Below, in pieces: positions 42,824 through 52,743 of a stretch of 64,000 nucleotides of DNA (its first letter is position 1; every line of letters starts with the position of its first letter). The notes under the pieces were generated by a model that ran no database searches, was not told where the DNA came from, and saw nothing but the letters and a program-made list of their open reading frames with translations. The stretch comes from Dyella nitratireducens (GTDB taxonomy: Bacteria > Pseudomonadota > Gammaproteobacteria > Xanthomonadales > Rhodanobacteraceae): NCBI RefSeq assembly GCF_014642835.1, contig NZ_BMJA01000002.1, forward strand, positions 202,519 to 266,518, written 5' to 3'. The position numbers and the translations under genes are program-made.

Positions 42824-44908
42824 TTACCAGATCTTCACGCGGTCATCCGGTGCGAGATAAAGCTTCTCGCCCGGCTTCACATCAAAGGCGTCGTACCAGC
42901 CGTCGATATTGCGCACCGTCAGCGCGCGGAACTGCGCGGGTGCGTGCACGTCGGTGGCTAGTCGTTGGCGCAGTGCCGCGTCGCGGATCTTCGAGCGCCA
43001 TGCCTGGCCGAATGACAGGAAGAAGCGTTGATCGCCGGTGAGGCCATCGATGACCGGGGCGGGTTTGCCACCGAGCGACTTGTGATAGGCCGCATAGGCA
43101 GCAGTGAGACCGGAGACGTCGGCGATGTTTTCACCCAGTGTCTGTTGGCCACTCACATGCAACCCGGGTAGCGCTTCATATTGGTCGTACTGCTTGACCA
43201 GCTTCTGCGTCGCAGCCTGGAAGTGTGCGGCATCTTCGGGTGTCCACCAGTTTTCCATCCGACCTTGCGCATCGAAATCGGCGCCGGTGTTGTCGAAGCT
43301 ATGGCTAATTTCGTGACCGATGATGGCGCCAATGGCGCCGTAATTGGCGGCGGCGTCCGAGTTTGGATCAAAGAACGGTGGTTGCAGAATGGCGGCAGGG
43401 AAATTGAGGGCGTTCTGCAGCGGCAGGTTCACCGCATTGACCGTCTGCGGCGTCATCCACCACTCGCCCTTGTCGACCGGCTGGCTGAGCTTGGCAAGTT
43501 GATGCTTGTATTCCAGCGCTTCGGCGCGCTCGTGATTGCCGAGCGGATCGTCCGCGCTGATCTCAAGCGTGCTGTAGTCGCGCCAGGTATCCGGATAGCC
43601 TACGCTGACGCGCAGGGTGGCAATTTTCTCTTTGGCCTTTGCGCGCGTAGCGGGCGTCATCCAGGCCAGCGTGTCCAGGCGCTCGTTGAAGGCAGAGACG
43701 ATGTTCTTCACCAGTTCTTCTACTTTCGCCTTGGCAGCCGGCGGGAAGTAGTGCTTCACATAGAGCTGGCCAACCGCATCGCCGAGGTCGGTGTTGGTGG
43801 CCGTGACCGCGCGTTTCCAACGATCCTGCTGCTTGGGCGTGCCCTGCAGCGTCGTGCCGTAGAAGTTGAAGCTGAGATCGGCATAAGCCTTGGGCAACAG
43901 CGGTGCGGCACTATCCAGTGCGTGATAGCGCAGCAGTTGCTTCCAGGTTTCGAGCGGTTCGCTGCTCACCAGCTTGGCGATGTCAATGGTCGCGGAAGGC
44001 TGCCACACGTCGATTTGCTTTTGATTGTCCAGGCCGGCGGCTTTGAAGTAGGCGTCCCAATTCAGGCCGGGTGCCTTTTGCGCGAAATCAACGATGTTCC
44101 AGACATTGTTGGCCTTGTGCACGTCCTGGCTGTCGACCAGGCTTTCCTGTGCCTGCGCGATCTTGGTTTCCAGCGCGATGATGGCCTTGGCTTGTGTTTC
44201 GGCATCCGGCGTGCCGGCGAGCTTCAGTAGCGAGGTCACGTACGTCTGGTATTGGGTGCGTGCTTCGACCATGTCCTTGTCTTGCGACAAGTAATAGTCG
44301 CGGCTGGGCATGGCGATGCCACCTTGCAGCAGGTAGGCCATGTTGCGCGAAGAATCTTCCAGCCCCTGTGTCACGAACAGGCCGAACAGATGCTCGGTAT
44401 GGAAGTTGGTGGCGTTGATCGGGTCGACGTCGGAGCGCATCTCGCTACCCAGCGCGCTGGCGAGATCGTCGCGAGTTTTAATCGCATCGATCCGCTCGAA
44501 TGCGGGCTTGAGCGGAGTGAGGTCGAGCTTGTCGATGTTGGCCTCATTCATGTAGGCCGCGTAGTAGTCGGCGATCTTGCGCTCGTTGGAACCAGTTGCT
44601 GCGTGGCCTTGTGCCAGATTGCGGATCAGCTGCGAGGTCTGTTTCTCGGCGAGTTGGTAAACCTGCAGGAAGGTACCGGTGCCGGAGCGGTCGGCGGGGA
44701 TCTGCGTGTTTTTCACCCAGACGCCGTTGGCGTAGTCGAAGAAGTTGTCGCCGGGTTTGACGGTGTGATCGACGCCTTTTAGATCGATGCCGATATCCGT
44801 GTGGCTCGCTTTGGCTGCTGGTACGCCGTCCGCGATGGCAGGCGTTACGGCCAGTGCGCAGGTACTGCTTACTAGCGCGGCGGAGAGAATCCATCTGAAT
44901 CGCTGCAT
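42824..44908 (-). CDS. M13 family metallopeptidase (neprilysin/PepO-like)
   Basis: A 694-residue exported zinc endopeptidase. The ATG at 44908 has AAGGTG upstream; a GTG at 44917 would add three residues. The signal peptide ends near AIADG. Family text includes KPGDNFFDYANGVWVKN at the start of the mature enzyme, the zinc motif HEISHSFDNTGADFDAQGR (HExxH), and ENIADVSGL (ExxxD) providing the third ligand. The C-terminal end APDDRVKIW resembles the usual M13 ending. M13 peptidases cut oligopeptides in the periplasm or outside. It appears monocistronic with its own terminator. Confidence 0.95.
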   Translation of the reverse strand: MQRFRWILSAALVSSTCALAVTPAIADGVPAAKASHTDIGIDLKGVDHTVKPGDNFFDYANGVWVKNTQIPADRSGTGTFLQVYQLAEKQTSQLIRNLAQGHAATGSNERKIADYYAAYMNEANIDKLDLTPLKPAFERIDAIKTRDDLASALGSEMRSDVDPINATNFHTEHLFGLFVTQGLEDSSRNMAYLLQGGIAMPSRDYYLSQDKDMVEARTQYQTYVTSLLKLAGTPDAETQAKAIIALETKIAQAQESLVDSQDVHKANNVWNIVDFAQKAPGLNWDAYFKAAGLDNQKQIDVWQPSATIDIAKLVSSEPLETWKQLLRYHALDSAAPLLPKAYADLSFNFYGTTLQGTPKQQDRWKRAVTATNTDLGDAVGQLYVKHYFPPAAKAKVEELVKNIVSAFNERLDTLAWMTPATRAKAKEKIATLRVSVGYPDTWRDYSTLEISADDPLGNHERAEALEYKHQLAKLSQPVDKGEWWMTPQTVNAVNLPLQNALNFPAAILQPPFFDPNSDAAANYGAIGAIIGHEISHSFDNTGADFDAQGRMENWWTPEDAAHFQAATQKLVKQYDQYEALPGLHVSGQQTLGENIADVSGLTAAYAAYHKSLGGKPAPVIDGLTGDQRFFLSFGQAWRSKIRDAALRQRLATDVHAPAQFRALTVRNIDGWYDAFDVKPGEKLYLAPDDRVKIW

Positions 44909-44993
44909 GGCGATCACCTTACAAGTGGGAACGAGTTCCCCACCTTAGCGGCCTGCAGGGGGCTTGTGAGCATGACTTTCGGGCTAGAAACCA

Positions 44994-45018
44994 GCCCTCT
45001 CCCCGGAGGGGAGAGGGC
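44994..45018. repeat. GCCCTCTCCCC-gga-GGGGAGAGGGC hairpin
   Basis: A perfect 11-bp stem with a 3-nt loop, 13 nt past the GH92 stop. It shares its core with the hairpin at 2186-2204. It may stop the GH92 transcript, but the following minus-strand sequence (TGGTTTC) is only weakly U-rich. Confidence 0.6.
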
Positions 45019-45031
45019 GTAAGAAGCAGCG

Positions 45032-48000
45032 TCAATGCCCTAACAGGCCAATCTCTGCCAATGCCTTTGGCGCATCGTTATCAAATCGCACGCGGTAATA
45101 CGCATGTTGCCCCGGCTGGTGAATGGCGAAGGCTCGTGTTTGCAGCGCCCACGGGAAATGCTCATCCTTCCGCGTATCCAACACCGTCCAATGCTGCCCG
45201 TCATCGGACGCTTCCAACGTCCAGCTTGATGGTGCCGCTGCGTGCTTCGCTGAAGTCAGCGTATACATCGCCACCGTATGCGGTTGCGGGAAATGCCAGC
45301 TCACCATGGGATGCGCGGCGGGCAACTGCGCTTCAGTATCACTGGTGTGATCGAACAGTTTGTCGAGATCGGCGATGACCGGTTCGTTGCCAGGCTCACC
45401 TTGTCCCGGACCGACGAGATCATGCATCGGTGCAGGTTTGCCGCTAGTTGTCAGCGAAGGCGGCAAGTCCTGCTCGTCACTGCCCCAGGTCGAAGGCTTC
45501 GGCCCCATCACGAAATCCAGCGTGGCACCTTGTTCGAGCAGTTCGTGCGGCAAGGTGAGCTTGCTCCACGGCCGGCCATTGACGCGCAGGCTTTGGATGT
45601 AGCGATTGGTGTCGCTCACATCCGGCGCATTGATGACGATGTGCTTGCCGTTTTCCAGGGCGATATCCATATGCGGGAAATACGGTGCGCCGATCACGTA
45701 TTCCGGCGTACCCATGCGCAAGGGATAAAAGCCAGCGGCGCTGAACAGCCACCAGCCGGACATCTCGCCGTTGTCCTCGTCACCCACATAGCCCTGGCCG
45801 ATGTCGCTGCCCAGGTACAGGCGCGAGAGCACATCGCGAATCTTGTCCTGGGCTTTCCACGGCTCGCCCGCGTAGTCATACATATAGATGATGTGGTGCG
45901 ACGGCTGGTTGCTGTGGCCGTATTGGCCCATGCGCACGGCCTGTGCCTCGCGCATTTCGTGGATCGGTTCGCCGTAGCCGCCGACGTGGTAGACGCCGGG
46001 CGTGGTGAAGAACTGGTCCAGCTTGGCGGCGAGTGCTGCGCGTCCGCCATACAGCGCAGCGAGACCGGCACCATCCTGTGGCGAGTGGAAAGCCATGTTC
46101 CAGGCATCCGTTTCGGTGTAGTCGTCGCCCCAGCGCAGTGGATCGAAGTTCTGCTTCGTGTAACGCCAATGGCCTTGTGCATCGCGGGCGACGAAGAAGC
46201 CGATGTCCGGGTTGTAGAGGTTGGCGTAACCCAGCGCACGGTCGTGGAAGTAGCTGGCGTCCTCTGCGTAGTTGGCTTGATAGGGATCTTGCGCACCGCT
46301 GCGCGCAGCGAGTGCGCTGGCCAGGTTGCCGATTGCAAAATCGGCGATATAGCCATCCATCGACCAGGAAAAGCCTTCCTTGATGGCATAGTCCGTATAA
46401 CCGTTGAAGATCGAGCGTTGCAGACCTTTTCGCCCAGTGCCTTGGAGCGGGCTGACTACCGTCGCATCCTTCAATGCCGCCTTATAGAACGACTGCACGT
46501 CGAAGTTGTGCACGCCTTTCAGCCATGCATCGGCGAACGCCACATCGGCGCTGGTGCCAACCATCAGATCCGCATAACCCGGCGACGACCAGCGCGCGAT
46601 CCAGCCACCGTCGCGGTATTCCTGCACGAAACCGTCGATGATCTCGCCGTCCTGTTTCGGCATCAGCAGCGCATAGGCCGGCCACACGGTGCGGTAGGTA
46701 TCCCAGAAGCCGTTGTTGACGAACACCTTGCCGTCGACGATGTGCGCACCGGTCTGCGTAGGTGTGTCTTTGCCAACGGCAGGCGAGAATGGGCTGGCAT
46801 AGCGATACGCCGGCTTGTCGGCCGTGCCGGTGTTCTCGTACGCCGAATTGGGGTACATGAACAGGCGATAGAGATTGGAATACAGCGTGACCAGCTCGCC
46901 GTGGCTGGCGCCTTGCACGTGCACGATGCCGAGCTGCTTGTCCCACACGTTCTGCGCACGTTCGCGCACATCGTCGAAGCTTTCCTGCGGTGCGATTTCC
47001 AGTGCCAGATTGTGCTTGGCCTGTTCCAGGCTGATCAACGAGGTGGCGATGCGCACGTTCACCGTTTTCGTCTTCGAGGTGTCGAAGCCGAGCCAGGCGG
47101 TGACGTGATCGCGGCCTTCGCCGGTAAGTCGTCCGCTTTCAGTGACCGGTTGATCAACGGTGGCGTAGAAGAACAGACGTGTGGCGCCAGTGGAGAGCAC
47201 GCTCTTCACATCGGAGTAGCCGCTGAAGCTGCGACGGGCGGGATCGAGCGTGATGCCGCCTTCATCCGTGCGATTGTCGAACACCAATTGCCCGCGCTTG
47301 CCGGGAAAGGTGAAGCGCAGCATGGCGGCGTGATCGGTGGGTGTCATCTCACCAACGATGCCGTTGTCGAATGTCACCTTGTAGTAATGCGCATGTGCGA
47401 TCTCATGATCGTGGCTGAAACTGAGCGCGCGTTTTTCGCGGTTTGCACTCGGCGCGCCGTTGGTGACCGCCGCAGGCATCATCTGCAAGGTTTGCCGATC
47501 GCCCATCCAGGGGCTGGGCTCGTGTGAAAGTGAGAAGGCTTCGATGCGTGGCCGGTTGTTGGCATCGTTGCGCTGCTGGTACTGATACATCCAGTCCGAA
47601 CCCGCATCGGTCACCGGCGTCCAGAAATTGAAACCGTGTGGCAGCGTGACCGCAGGAATGTTGTTGCCACGTGAGAAGGTGTAGCCGGAGTTGGTGCCAC
47701 GCAGAATGTTTACATAGTCGCTGGGCCGTTCGTTCGCAGCGTACTCGGGGGCGGGTCCGATGCGCAGGTCGTCGAGAAAACCCTGGAAATTGGCCGCAGG
47801 GCCGTCATGCATCAGCACGATGCGGCGAATGCGTCGGCCTGCGGCGACTTTGCCCACATCGATCGTGAGCTTGTTCCATTGATTAACGTAAACCGTGCGG
47901 CTCTTGCCAAGCGCATTGGCGTTAGCAGCGATGCGGTGCTGGTCCTGTGCCAGGCTGCTGGAAAGGCGTGTACCGTCGTCGAACACGAGATCGATGGCGA

Positions 48001-48382
48001 CATACGTGGAGGGATCATCGAGTCGATTCGCCACGATGCATGGAAACAGCAGATAGGAAAGCTGCGTCGTCGACTGGACCGGCAGATCCACGTTGAACAA
48101 GGTTGTTTCCTGCTTGCCGCCGATCTGCCCTTGGTAGTGCAGTGAGTGCAAGCCAGTGAAACCGACGCCCGGTTTGGCGCTGTATGCATCGTCCGTCGAC
48201 GGGCCGCCGCCGACGTCCACGGTGAAACCCGCCTGGTTTGAAGCTGCCAGGGGTGCAGGCTGGCCGGTTTCGAAGGAGGTGTAGAACGCGCCGTTGCCAT
48301 CGGCACTGACAACCGTGGTGCAGCAGGCAAGCGCGAGCAAAAGCAGTTTCTGCCGGGTAGAACGAGCAGTTGAGCCTGGCAT
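45032..48382 (-). CDS. GH92 family alpha-mannosidase with C-terminal discoidin-like domain
   Basis: A 1116-residue secreted glycosidase from the ATG at 48382 (AGGGG upstream). After a signal peptide (to VVSADG) comes a roughly 180-residue beta-sandwich (FYTSFETGQPAPLAA onward), then the GH92 catalytic part: YVNILRGTNSGYTFSRGNNIPAVTLPHGFNFW, GFWDTYRTVWPAYALLMP, GYVGDEDNGEMSGWWLFSAAGFYPL, and GAPYFPHMDIAL. The end (TLTSAKHAAAPSSWTLEASDDGQHWTVLD) is F5/8 type C-like. GH92 enzymes are calcium-dependent exo-alpha-mannosidases that act on N-glycans and similar glycans. No other glycan-use genes are next to it. Confidence 0.93.
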   Translation of the reverse strand: MPGSTARSTRQKLLLLALACCTTVVSADGNGAFYTSFETGQPAPLAASNQAGFTVDVGGGPSTDDAYSAKPGVGFTGLHSLHYQGQIGGKQETTLFNVDLPVQSTTQLSYLLFPCIVANRLDDPSTYVAIDLVFDDGTRLSSSLAQDQHRIAANANALGKSRTVYVNQWNKLTIDVGKVAAGRRIRRIVLMHDGPAANFQGFLDDLRIGPAPEYAANERPSDYVNILRGTNSGYTFSRGNNIPAVTLPHGFNFWTPVTDAGSDWMYQYQQRNDANNRPRIEAFSLSHEPSPWMGDRQTLQMMPAAVTNGAPSANREKRALSFSHDHEIAHAHYYKVTFDNGIVGEMTPTDHAAMLRFTFPGKRGQLVFDNRTDEGGITLDPARRSFSGYSDVKSVLSTGATRLFFYATVDQPVTESGRLTGEGRDHVTAWLGFDTSKTKTVNVRIATSLISLEQAKHNLALEIAPQESFDDVRERAQNVWDKQLGIVHVQGASHGELVTLYSNLYRLFMYPNSAYENTGTADKPAYRYASPFSPAVGKDTPTQTGAHIVDGKVFVNNGFWDTYRTVWPAYALLMPKQDGEIIDGFVQEYRDGGWIARWSSPGYADLMVGTSADVAFADAWLKGVHNFDVQSFYKAALKDATVVSPLQGTGRKGLQRSIFNGYTDYAIKEGFSWSMDGYIADFAIGNLASALAARSGAQDPYQANYAEDASYFHDRALGYANLYNPDIGFFVARDAQGHWRYTKQNFDPLRWGDDYTETDAWNMAFHSPQDGAGLAALYGGRAALAAKLDQFFTTPGVYHVGGYGEPIHEMREAQAVRMGQYGHSNQPSHHIIYMYDYAGEPWKAQDKIRDVLSRLYLGSDIGQGYVGDEDNGEMSGWWLFSAAGFYPLRMGTPEYVIGAPYFPHMDIALENGKHIVINAPDVSDTNRYIQSLRVNGRPWSKLTLPHELLEQGATLDFVMGPKPSTWGSDEQDLPPSLTTSGKPAPMHDLVGPGQGEPGNEPVIADLDKLFDHTSDTEAQLPAAHPMVSWHFPQPHTVAMYTLTSAKHAAAPSSWTLEASDDGQHWTVLDTRKDEHFPWALQTRAFAIHQPGQHAYYRVRFDNDAPKALAEIGLLGH

Positions 48383-48642
48383 CTGATGACCCCTGTTGAC
48401 GATGCGTGGGAGCGATGAGGACACGCCAAAGGCTGGATTTGATCGATCTAAACAGGGGGTGTCAAACCGCAGCGCAGCATCCGTTGCAGTGCCTTGCGAC
48501 GGGTATGTGCGCGTCGTGATGCCTATTTCTCCGGGCTCCGATCCCGTGGACGCATGTCATGTCGATTTCTACATTCCCTATTCGACGTACTAAAGAGCAA
48601 ACTCTTACGATGCCCGCATCACCCTTATCCAAGGATGCACTA

Positions 48643-50094
48643 ATGACTCACCCGCCCCACATCGCCATACATCCCGACCGCCGCTGGCTGGCACTCATCG
48701 TGCTCTGCCTGGGCGTACTGATGATCGTGTTGGACACGACGATCGTTAATGTGGCGCTGCCTTCCATCAAGGTCGATCTGGCATTTGGCGATACCGAGCT
48801 GGCCTGGGTGGTGAATGCCTATCTGCTTACCTATGGCGGATTCCTTTTGCTGGGTGGCCGACTGGGTGATCTTTATGGACACCGCCGCGTGTTCCTGATC
48901 GGCGTCGCCGCCTTCACGCTGGCTTCGCTGGCTTGCGGCCTTTCCACCACGCAGGCGGCATTGGTCATCGCGCGCGCCATACAGGGCTTGGGTGGCGCCG
49001 TGGTGACGGCGGTGGCGCTGTCATTGATCATGGATTTGTTCACCGATCCGCAGGATCGTGCCAAGGCGATGGGTGTGTACGGTTTCGTCTGCGCGGGTGG
49101 CGGCAGTCTTGGCGCCATGCTGGGCGGTGTGCTGACCAGCAGCTTGAGTTGGCACTGGGTGTTTCTGGTGAATCTGCCTATTGGTGTAAGCGTGGTGGTG
49201 GCTTCGCTGCGCCTGTTGCCGGCGGCGGTGGGAAACACGGCATCCAGGCATCTTGATGTGTGGGGCGCGGTGACGGTGACTGCTGCGCTGATGCTGGCCG
49301 TGTATGCCATCGTCAATGGCAATCAAATAGGTTGGCTGTCAGCGCGGACATTAGGGCAATTGGCCATCGCGCTGGTTTTGTTGCTGATCTTCTTCTGGTT
49401 GGAAGCGCGCGTGCATACGCCACTGATGCCACTGCGCTTGTTCCGCCTGCGCAATCTGATGGTGGCCAATCTGGTCGGCGTGCTGTGGGCGGCAGCGATG
49501 TTCGCCTGGTTTTTCCTGTCTGCGTTGTATATGCAATTGGTACTTGGCTATGGGCCGATGGAAGTGGGCCTCGCCTTCTTGCCGGCCAACTTGATCATGG
49601 CGGTGTTTTCGTTGGGGCTTTCGGCCAAATTGGTCATGCGTTTTGGGATTCGCCGGCCATTGGTGGCCGGTCTTGTGTTTGCGGCATGTGGCTTGCTGCT
49701 CTTTTCGCATGCCTCGGTACATGGCCATTTTCTGACCGACATCTTGCCTGGCATGGTGCTGCTTGGCATTGGCGCTGGTGTCGCTTTCAATCCGGTGTTG
49801 CTGGCCGCGATGAGCGATGTGGGGCCTTCGGAGTCCGGATTGGCGTCAGGTGTCGTGAACACTGCGTTCATGATGGGCGGCTCGCTAGGGCTGGCGGTGC
49901 TGGCCAGCTTGGCGGCAGCGCGCACGCAGGCTGCCGAAACGGCGAACGGCACGAACATGCTGGCGTTGACCTCGGGTTATCAGTTGGCGTTCCTGGTGGG
50001 CGCCTGTTTTGCCATGCTGGGTGCGTTGGCTGCAGCACTGCTTTTGCGTACTTCACAAGCGGCACAGGCTGAGCAGGCTACCGCCATGCATTGA
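48643..50094 (+). CDS. MFS drug:H+ antiporter, DHA2 (14-TMS) family
   Basis: A 483-residue transporter from the ATG at 48643, which has AAGGA eight bases upstream; an ATG at 48610 is also in frame. The first helix and loop read ALIVLCLGVLMIVLDTTIVNVALPSI, the motif-C-like DHA2 start LDxTIVNVALP. Motif A follows as GGRLGDLYGHRRVFLIG, and RAIQGLGGAVVTAVAL matches motif B. About 14 hydrophobic segments are present. It probably exports drugs or toxic metabolites by proton exchange. No regulator gene is adjacent. Confidence 0.92.
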   Translation: MTHPPHIAIHPDRRWLALIVLCLGVLMIVLDTTIVNVALPSIKVDLAFGDTELAWVVNAYLLTYGGFLLLGGRLGDLYGHRRVFLIGVAAFTLASLACGLSTTQAALVIARAIQGLGGAVVTAVALSLIMDLFTDPQDRAKAMGVYGFVCAGGGSLGAMLGGVLTSSLSWHWVFLVNLPIGVSVVVASLRLLPAAVGNTASRHLDVWGAVTVTAALMLAVYAIVNGNQIGWLSARTLGQLAIALVLLLIFFWLEARVHTPLMPLRLFRLRNLMVANLVGVLWAAAMFAWFFLSALYMQLVLGYGPMEVGLAFLPANLIMAVFSLGLSAKLVMRFGIRRPLVAGLVFAACGLLLFSHASVHGHFLTDILPGMVLLGIGAGVAFNPVLLAAMSDVGPSESGLASGVVNTAFMMGGSLGLAVLASLAAARTQAAETANGTNMLALTSGYQLAFLVGACFAMLGALAAALLLRTSQAAQAEQATAMH

Positions 50095-50460
50095 TAGCGA
50101 TGCCATGCTTCATTAAATAAGTAAAACCTGAGCGAAACGGACAACTTTCGCGTACATGTATCCGGTGTCGGTGGTGAATCGTCCCACGGCCAGTACTTTC
50201 GTATTTTTCTCATCCCTTCGTCCGACTCTTCACGAAACAATCCTACGTCGAACGGTCCGAAGCAACGCAACGGTGTTTGCTTCGGGCCGTATGGCCTGTG
50301 CGGCCGATTCGAGCGAGAGCAAATGATTGGGGTGGCTATCTAAGCGATGGAATGTCTGTGTCACACCATGAAAGGCAACCATGCCTTTCCAGTTTGACGC
50401 GTCCGTCCGTGCCCGCAGGCTGATGAATCCATCGGTGCTCACAGGTTTGCCTGCTGAGCG
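50095..50460. other. Intergenic region without recognised gene
   Basis: This 366-bp gap after the MFS gene contains no family repeat, strong terminator or credible frame. It presumably holds the promoter for the two-gene unit at 50461-53505. Confidence 0.5.
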
Positions 50461-52704
50461 ATGACTCCTGACCAAAAGGTTTTTCCGGGAACGGCGATGA
50501 AGACTTCGGAAAACAATGCCAAACGCATGTTGACCAAGGCCGCCGCCTTTCCGTTCGGTGCCGGGTGCCGGCGCGCGGTCAACTTGCCTGTGTGCAGCAT
50601 CAGTGCAGTGACGTTGATGTGCACGAGCCTAGTGGCGTGTGGCTATCTCGCGCCGGACAAGGCGAGATCGCACGCAAGAGTATCCGCTTCGGAAATCGCT
50701 GCGACGACGCCCGATGAGTCAAGCGCGAATGTGCGGAATACGCGGGACGAAGCACCGGTCACCCAGCCAATACCTACCTATCCATTGGCTGCGCCGGCGC
50801 AAGCGAAACCCAGCGTGCATGGAGTAAGCGCGACGTCGGTCGGAACCAGCGAAAAGCTTCCAGAACCGTCGCTCCATCGCGTCATAGGCGACGCCACGGT
50901 TTTTCTACCATCGCTGATCGATGACACGTTGGCTTCCGCCGATGACCATGCCGGCAGCAGTAATGCTTCGGCACCTTCCATACAACCCGTCGAAGCGGCC
51001 GCCTTTGACGAAAGCAACAATCGGATCTGGCTTGTTGCCATCATTGCCTTGATCGCCGCAGGTGGCGCGGGCCTCGATCGTTATCGTAAGTGGCGTGTGA
51101 CGACACGCCGTCGACAAAAGGCCGACTACGGTAATGAGACGTGCATCCAAGATGTTGTTCGCCAGCCCGAGCAGGAAGGGGATCAAGCCATGGTCTCGGC
51201 TCCATTCGAACACGACGTACCATCGACACCTACGCCTGTGGTACTTGCCGACGACGAAACGGCCAGCGCCGGAACCGGACCGGTGCAGTTTTCATGGCTG
51301 CATTGGTACTACCAGCCGGGTAAATTCGATGCTCCCGAGCAGTGGGCGATGGAGTCACCGGTCGACTTTCTTCCGCCGTCGCTCGCAGAGCAAACCGTGC
51401 ACGAAGCGGACGACGCACTCCTCGTTGCCGATGTGGCGGTAAAAGAAGAAGTGCTTGTTCACGAGCAGAGCGCTGATATGCCGGTGCCGGTGTTGACGAC
51501 CAGCGACGATCCGCTGTCGCAGCTGTTGGATCAACTGGAGCGCATCGCGCTGCGCGAATCCGATGATATTTCCGCGCTCCTGATCGAACGTGGCAATGAT
51601 TTGCCGGAAGTAATCTGCACTACCGGCGAACCCGTTTCGCACGATGTTCTGCTGGCTTGGGAAAGCATGCTGCGACAGGCCATACCTGACGCACAATCGC
51701 TAACCTTGCCGTGGCTGCTGGTCAGCACCCTCTTGCTGCGTGCCGATGATGCAAGCCATCGCGATGCCGACGCGTTGTACGCGGAAGCAGAAGAGTGGAT
51801 CGGGCTTAGCATGACCGCCGACCACGAGCGGACTGCAAGGTGGCAGGCACGGCTGATCGACATTGACCTTCGTCGCGTCAAGCGGCAGAAAGGCGCGGCG
51901 CGTCTGCTCTCGTTGCGCAGCATGCAGTCGGAATATGCGCAACAGCTCGTGCAAGGTGAACCAGCAACTCTGTTCGCATGGATCGATGTGCTTATGTTCT
52001 GGGCGCAATGCCAATTCGGTGACGCCGCGCTTGCACGGTATACCGAAGCGGAGTCGATCTGCCTGCGTTTGAGCGAAGTGTCGGCCAGTACTGATGCTGC
52101 ACAGCGGCGTCGTGCCGAACTGCTTCGTCAGCGCGCGGCGATCGAGCAAGGAGGGTCGCGATTGAGCAGTCTGGACACGGCACAAGCGCTGGTCGATGCC
52201 CTCTACGAGCGCGTGCCGAGCGCGGACAACGCGCTGGCCGTGGCCGTCATAGCGCTCGCCCGCGGTAACGTGCTGCCGCCGGAACAAGCCAAGGGAGCCT
52301 ATTCGCATGCCCTGATGCATGCCTTCATGGCCGAAGGCGAGCCGCGTCTGCGTGCAGAAAGCATGCAATGCCGACTCGCCGTGCAGTGGGCGTATGAGAG
52401 CTTGCCAGGCATGGCGGTGCAAAGCGACGTTGCCATCGCCCTCGCAGGGCGGCTCGAGGCCATGCACGTCCGACATCCAGACACCTTGCAGCGCATGGCA
52501 CAAACCTATTTGCGCCATGCCGATTTCGCGCGTACCTGCGAGCTTTGCGAGAGCGCTTGGCGCGATGGTTGTGCGACGCCGGCGTTGATCGCCATCTGGC
52601 AGGAAGCGTGCCGGCAGTGGGGAACGGCGTCCGCTTTACCGCAGCAGCTCGCCGCCCGGCAACAGACGATGAGGCACCTCAGCATCGCCAGCGCCACGTG
52701 CTAG
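50461..52704 (+). CDS. Uncharacterised membrane-anchored protein with helical C-terminal half
   Basis: A 747-residue protein I do not recognise. ATG codons at 50461, 50497 and 50527 are possible starts; none has a strong ribosome binding site. A hydrophobic segment near residues 45-62 ends in a lipobox-like SLVACGY, a Ser/Pro/Thr-rich stretch follows, and a membrane helix IWLVAIIALIAAGGAGL (about 189-205) is followed by basic residues. The rest (about 350-740) is helical and TPR-like in texture (for example repeats of LLRADDASHRDADALYAEAEEW and QFGDAALARYTEAESICLRL). The FkbM-like methyltransferase starts 39 nt after its stop, so the two probably work together. Confidence 0.65.
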   Translation: MTPDQKVFPGTAMKTSENNAKRMLTKAAAFPFGAGCRRAVNLPVCSISAVTLMCTSLVACGYLAPDKARSHARVSASEIAATTPDESSANVRNTRDEAPVTQPIPTYPLAAPAQAKPSVHGVSATSVGTSEKLPEPSLHRVIGDATVFLPSLIDDTLASADDHAGSSNASAPSIQPVEAAAFDESNNRIWLVAIIALIAAGGAGLDRYRKWRVTTRRRQKADYGNETCIQDVVRQPEQEGDQAMVSAPFEHDVPSTPTPVVLADDETASAGTGPVQFSWLHWYYQPGKFDAPEQWAMESPVDFLPPSLAEQTVHEADDALLVADVAVKEEVLVHEQSADMPVPVLTTSDDPLSQLLDQLERIALRESDDISALLIERGNDLPEVICTTGEPVSHDVLLAWESMLRQAIPDAQSLTLPWLLVSTLLLRADDASHRDADALYAEAEEWIGLSMTADHERTARWQARLIDIDLRRVKRQKGAARLLSLRSMQSEYAQQLVQGEPATLFAWIDVLMFWAQCQFGDAALARYTEAESICLRLSEVSASTDAAQRRRAELLRQRAAIEQGGSRLSSLDTAQALVDALYERVPSADNALAVAVIALARGNVLPPEQAKGAYSHALMHAFMAEGEPRLRAESMQCRLAVQWAYESLPGMAVQSDVAIALAGRLEAMHVRHPDTLQRMAQTYLRHADFARTCELCESAWRDGCATPALIAIWQEACRQWGTASALPQQLAARQQTMRHLSIASATC

Positions 52705-52743
52705 CTCTTCCATCATCTTCATCACTTACTAGAGGTTTTCAAT

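Noticed and set aside
45278-47527. 749-codon open frame on the plus strand
   Set aside because: It is antisense to the GH92 gene and has no recognisable protein features.
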